From Paramecium tetraurelia (taxonomy: Eukaryota; Ciliophora; Oligohymenophorea; Peniculida; Parameciidae), in the NCBI RefSeq assembly GCF_000165425.1, contig NW_001799623.1:191134-255133 (forward strand): a stretch of 64,000 bases of DNA. The letters run 5' to 3'. Below, piece after piece: positions 60,014-64,000 of the stretch. The position numbers and the translations under genes are program-made. Numbering within the stretch: position 1 is the stretch's first letter; each line of letters begins with the position of its first letter. The notes beneath the pieces were generated by a model. That model did not search any database, was not told the origin of the DNA, and was given only the letters and a program-made list of their open reading frames with translations.

Positions 60014-62706
60014 ATGATTCAAAGCAGCTCATATCAATCTTGGAATTAATAGGCTCAGATTGGTTCATTCTAATCGGCGTACAGTAATGACACTCAATAA
60101 ATCCGTTTCAAGGAAGAGAGTTTCTCAACCTTCCAGCCAGTTGTACCACAGTAAGGCACTTGGACTTCGAGTCAGTTGGGGGGGAGAGTGGAAGAAAAGG
60201 ATTTTCTGGTTATACAAAGGACAAATACTTTTGGGAAGTCAGAAGCTGAAAGATAACAACATTACGAAGAATTGATATAAGACAATTAGAGAATGAGGTA
60301 TGTTGTTGATTCTAAATCGATAGAGAAGTTATTGAGGAACTGAAAAGGGAAGTAGCCACTTATAAGGCTTCATCCAGTTCTGATGCAGAAATGCTGAGGA
60401 AGGAGTTGTAAATCACATAGAAGGAATTGGAAGCAGCGAATAAGGAGATCATGATGTTAAAAAGTGGAGTCGAATCAAGATAAAAGACAGAAATGGAGAA
60501 TATTTAGATGGAGTTGGAGAAATGGAAAAAAAGATGTGCAGAATTAGAGTCAAAGGATAAGGAGAACATGGAACAATTAAAATAATTAACCTATTATCAA
60601 AACAAACTCAAATGGTATGAAATGGATGCAAAGAAAAAGTTTGAGAAATACCAAACTGTTGATTTGCTTCAATAACAATTAAGTGATCAAGAGTCTTTGA
60701 TCGAAGAATTAAAAAAAGAAATTCACAGATGGGAAGAGAGATATGATGCTCAGGCCTTGGAAAGTCAAGAAATTAGGATTAAGCTATCTTCCAATACTAG
60801 AGTAAATTAAATGGAAGATGATATCAAAGCATACATTCATGAAATTGGTCAATGGAAAAAACGATGTTCAGCCTTGGAAGCAAGGTTTGAAGCTTCCGAT
60901 GAGGCTAAATTGCTGGCTAGAATTGATTAGCTGAATCGTTTGTTGGCTGAAAGAGATTAAGATGTCTAAAAGAGCAGAGCTTAATTGAATTTATAAATAT
61001 CCCAATAACAGCAAAGTAAACTCTTGAGCTCAGCTATGTAAAATTAAGAGTTTGATAACTAATTGGAACAGTTGAGAAGATAATTGCAGGATTCATAAAA
61101 TAAATTAGAATAATAAAATAGAGATATGGAAGGATATAAAATGTAGGCTAATCTCTTTAATTCAGATAAATTTGAAGAATTAGAATAAGAAAAGTGGAAA
61201 CTTGAATTGTAGATCGAAGAATTAGAAAGAGATTGTGATACCTTCATGTTGAGAATCAAGGAATTAGAATAACAATTTTAGGAATTATCCGTCAAATACA
61301 ATGAACAAAATGCTAATTATCTAAAGTATAAAGAGATTATTGATTCTAATTCATCTAAATACAAAAATGTAGATAATCTCACTAAAGAGATCCAAAATTA
61401 TTAAAAAGATCTCGAAGTCTGGAAAACTCGTTATTTCCAAACTGAAATCAGGTTAAAAGAATACGATTCTCTGAGAATTGAATATGAAAAACTACTTAAG
61501 CAATAGCAATAGACTACTATTCAATCTACTTTTATTAACATTGAAACTGATGCCTAATACATCTAGATCAAAAGAGAAAGAGATATGTTGTAAAAATAAA
61601 TTTCAGATTTGGAAACTAAATTAAGAGAGTAAAGCAGCAATTCATTCAGGGAACAACAAAATACAGGATTTAAATTTTAATAAGATGACTCAATCAGAAT
61701 TGAAAGAGACAATTACTATAATAAAATTCAAGAATTAGAACTCAGGATCAAAGAATTATAACAATAATAATCATAATCAGTCAAATATTCTAATGATGAC
61801 TCTAAAGTTAGAGAATTAGAGGCTAAAATAAGAGAGTATCTATTTTAAATAAAATCCTATGAGAGTCGTATCTCTACTTACGAAACAAAAATAAGAGAAT
61901 TTGAAACAAGAAATAAAGAGTATGAAACTAGAAATACACAGTCTTTGGTTGAAAAAACTGTTGTTTTAACAGACGAACCTAAAATTAAAGAATTGACAGA
62001 AATAATTCAACAGAAGAATAAAAGAATAATAGAATTAGAACAAAATGCAAATTATACTATGAGCAATTAGAGTTCAGTAGTTGTGATTAAAGAATAGGTC
62101 AGAGTCAAAGATCAAAGAATAAGAGAATTAGAAATATAAGTTGATAACTTGCAATTGGAACTTGGAAGACTACAAAACTTAAAAAGAGATCAAGAATCTC
62201 GCATCAATATTATGTTGTAAAAAGTATTCATCATATACCATATTAGATTACTGAATATGAATCTTAATTGAATATCCTTTAAGAAGTAAAACTCAGATAA
62301 TCCAAAAGATCCCCCCCACCTTAATAGTCGAAAATAACTTCTACAACCTACATTCAATAATAATAATAATAGCCTATCATCTAAACCAACAGCTATATCA
62401 AATAGAACAATGCTCAATCCACTATATATTAATCAGCATAATAAATAGTACCATCCCCTGCTCCCATTTCATAGAATATTGGATTTCAATAGATGAATAA
62501 CAGTCTAACAACAACTAGACAGGTAGTCATTACTGGAGACTCTCTAAAGTAATCAAATTTAATTCTATTATAGGAATTTGTATCCCAAAGAAGAAAATAT
62601 TTCATCATAAATCCTAGATCGAATAGCTCCAAATAGAATAACCCAAGACTTAAATGGTCAATAATCGCCCTAAATTATTGTTTCATAATATAAGCCAATT
62701 AATTGA
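60014..62706 (+). CDS. large coiled-coil protein
   Basis: Predicted 861 residues; introns at 60143-60175 (33 nt), 60298-60323, 62224-62246 and 62549-62573. From residue ~70 to ~720 it is an almost continuous coiled coil with a recurring unit LEKWKKRCAELE / IGQWKKRCSALE / LEVWKTRY, spaced roughly 60-110 residues. The N-terminal 60 residues and the C-terminal ~140 are Gln/Ser-rich. No motor, kinase or membrane segment. The repeated W-K-x-R unit is a feature of filament or basal-body proteins such as those of the ciliate cortex, but I cannot name the family. Many glutamines are TAA or TAG. Confidence 0.75.
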
Positions 62707-63284
62707 TGAGTAATCTCAGGTTTAAAATGATTATTTTATATTAATAAATAATTATTTCCTTATGCAAACAATGAATCTATTATAGTCTTTCTAGAATTTA
62801 TGTAAATATTCAAATTGAAAAATAATATTTTATTTAATCTTGAAACATTAAAAAACAGATTAAGATAGACATATAATGTGATAATGTTAATACTTTTTGA
62901 ATCAAATATTTAAATTCAATTTATATATTATAAGTTTTTCAGAGTTCTTAATAAAGATTTAAAATCCTAGGATACTCACTAATTGATTAAAACATCATTG
63001 AAATGTAATTTTCAAAAGTTAATTTAATATGATTAATTTAAAAAAAGGAAAAAAAAGATTAACAATAAGATGTATAAGATATTATCTACAAGTACTCTAA
63101 GCTTTCTTATTGAAAGACAGTAATCCAAATATGATTTTAGATTATTTCGTTTATTCTCAAATACTAGTATATTTATGAAATTAGCAATAAAAAATAGAGC
63201 TTTCAAACTTGATAAAAATAAAGGCTAAAAGAAAGAGTAAACTGTTTTAAATGTAAAATTGAATATCTCTGATATATATATATT
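62707..63284. other. AT-rich intergenic region
   Basis: About 580 bases between convergent genes with long A/T runs and a short (AT)n near 63275; no supported gene. Confidence 0.6.
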
Positions 63285-63616
63285 TCATTATGTTTTGTAA
63301 AATAGGTATGCTGTTTTATCAATGTAAAAGTAGATAAATCTTCTTTTTTCATGAATAGAATGGCATCCGAAATTCTTACCAAAAAATACGTGCCAAAATG
63401 GTTCAAAGTTAGTATCCAAATACTTCTTCAAATGTTCTGCCATCTTTATACGAGTTATGAAACTGTTACCTTTTATCCATCTTTTGCTTCGTATGTTTTC
63501 AAACAGCTCTGTGTTTCATTTATAGCTCCTTCCAATATATCATCTGGACAATCAGGTGGCCACAACACTCTAGCACCCAAGTACATTCTATATTAAGCTG
63601 CTGTTTGAGATGACAT
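63285..63616 (-). CDS. dynein light chain, LC8 type
   Basis: Predicted 101 residues with one intron (63444-63469). The C-terminal half reads MAEHLKKYLDTNFEPFWHVF, then FGKNFGCHSIHEKRRFIYFY, which is the LC8 core (human DYNLL1: FGPHWHVVFGKSFGCHS). The N-terminal half, ARVLWPPDCPDDILEGAINE, is more divergent than in DYNLL1, so it may be one of the expanded LC8 paralogues of ciliates. LC8 dimers hold together dynein intermediate chains and many other complexes; here axonemal or cytoplasmic dynein is likely. Confidence 0.88.
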
Positions 63617-63722
63617 TTATTTTAATTAATTAAAATATATTCATTAGAAAACCTGTTGGTTTATTAAATTGAATATTTATATTTGATAACGTATACTTAA
63701 ATTGTGATCTATCTATATTTAA

Positions 63723-64000
63723 TCAAAATGTATCAATCTCTGAAACTCTTTGATAGTATTTTTTTAATGGTAATTCAGGAATTCTCTGAAGCCAAGCCTT
63801 TTCGCTCCAATGATTGTTATGTCCTTCAATCAAATGAAGCGTATATGCGTGTCTTGATTAAGAGGAGTGATTATGTCCAGAAAAATGCACAAGATCTCCA
63901 TGAAGTAAGATAACTGAGCCTTTTGTAACTTCTAAGCATTCAGCTTGAGCAGGATCATAGCGTTTAGCATATTCTGGATTTTGTCCAATCATTATAGTGT
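63723..64000 (-). CDS. phytanoyl-CoA dioxygenase domain protein (PHYHD1-like), 5' part outside window
   Basis: The last 91 residues of a gene that runs off the right edge. KGSVILLHGDLVHFSGHN and SQSRHAYTLHLIEGHN match the PHYHD1 end of the double-stranded beta-helix: the distal metal-binding His and the Arg that holds 2-oxoglutarate. The iron-binding HxD is upstream, outside the window. The family is Fe(II)/2-oxoglutarate dioxygenases; the substrate of PHYHD1 is not settled. The Gln of SSQSRH is encoded by TAA. Confidence 0.82.

Overview
This window reads as macronuclear DNA from a ciliate, most like Paramecium. It is very AT-rich. Long reading frames appear only when TAA and TAG are read as glutamine and TGA is the sole stop (genetic code 6). 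Conserved glutamines support this directly: the Gln after SNLNR in the UBA2 homologue is TAA at 14644-14646, and the Gln of the cyclophilin motif SQFF is TAA at 14174-14176. Genes are interrupted by tiny GT...AG introns, about 74 inferred here, mostly 22-28 nt with extremes of 19 and 41 nt. Spacing is very tight, from a few bases to about 800. All models below were read by eye with this code; the summed exon length of each spliced model is divisible by three except where a frameshift is reported.

Layout. 0.2-6.5 kb: a large leucine-rich-repeat protein and two unknown proteins. 6.6-16.1 kb: a Ulp1-type SUMO protease (minus), a 1156-residue N/Q-rich coiled-coil protein, a small EF-hand protein, the WD40-cyclophilin PPWD1, and the SUMO E1 subunit UBA2. 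16.3-25.0 kb: one giant cysteine-rich multipass membrane protein. 25.6-28.7 kb (minus): RTF2, a coiled-coil protein, an ankyrin-repeat protein. 28.7-32.7 kb: a zinc-finger-like protein, a CENP-B-type helix-turn-helix protein and a protein kinase. 33.1-37.2 kb: a small minus-strand gene and an EF-hand calpain. 37.3-42.3 kb (minus): AK8-like double adenylate kinase, two small proteins (one C2H2), the CAAX protease STE24 and phosphatidylserine decarboxylase. 42.4-45.2 kb: a short-chain dehydrogenase and citrate synthase. 45.2-51.8 kb (minus): a CNG/EAG-like channel and a metallo-beta-lactamase protein with two cyclic-nucleotide-binding domains. 52.6-54.1 kb: a TMEM42-like protein and a sedoheptulose/fructose-bisphosphatase. 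54.3-56.6 kb (minus): a BTB-like protein and a second CENP-B-type protein. 56.7-64 kb: a small secreted-type protein, Arp8, an unknown protein, a large coiled-coil protein, an LC8-type dynein light chain, and the 3' part of a PHYHD1-like dioxygenase.

This is a mixture of housekeeping, ciliary and signalling genes, not a functional cluster. The two SUMO-pathway genes are 6.7 kb apart, and a channel with a cyclic-nucleotide-binding fold lies next to a probable cyclic-nucleotide phosphodiesterase; neither arrangement proves a link. The most unusual items are the channel whose selectivity filter lacks GYG, the Dictyostelium GbpA/GbpB-like phosphodiesterase architecture, two paralogous transposase-derived DNA-binding proteins (one with no stop codon before the downstream kinase), several 24-nt stopless introns of length 3n, a TGATG overlap in front of Arp8, and frame disruptions in three conserved metabolic or nuclear genes. 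I found no tRNA, rRNA, CRISPR array, insertion sequence or telomere repeat that I could support.
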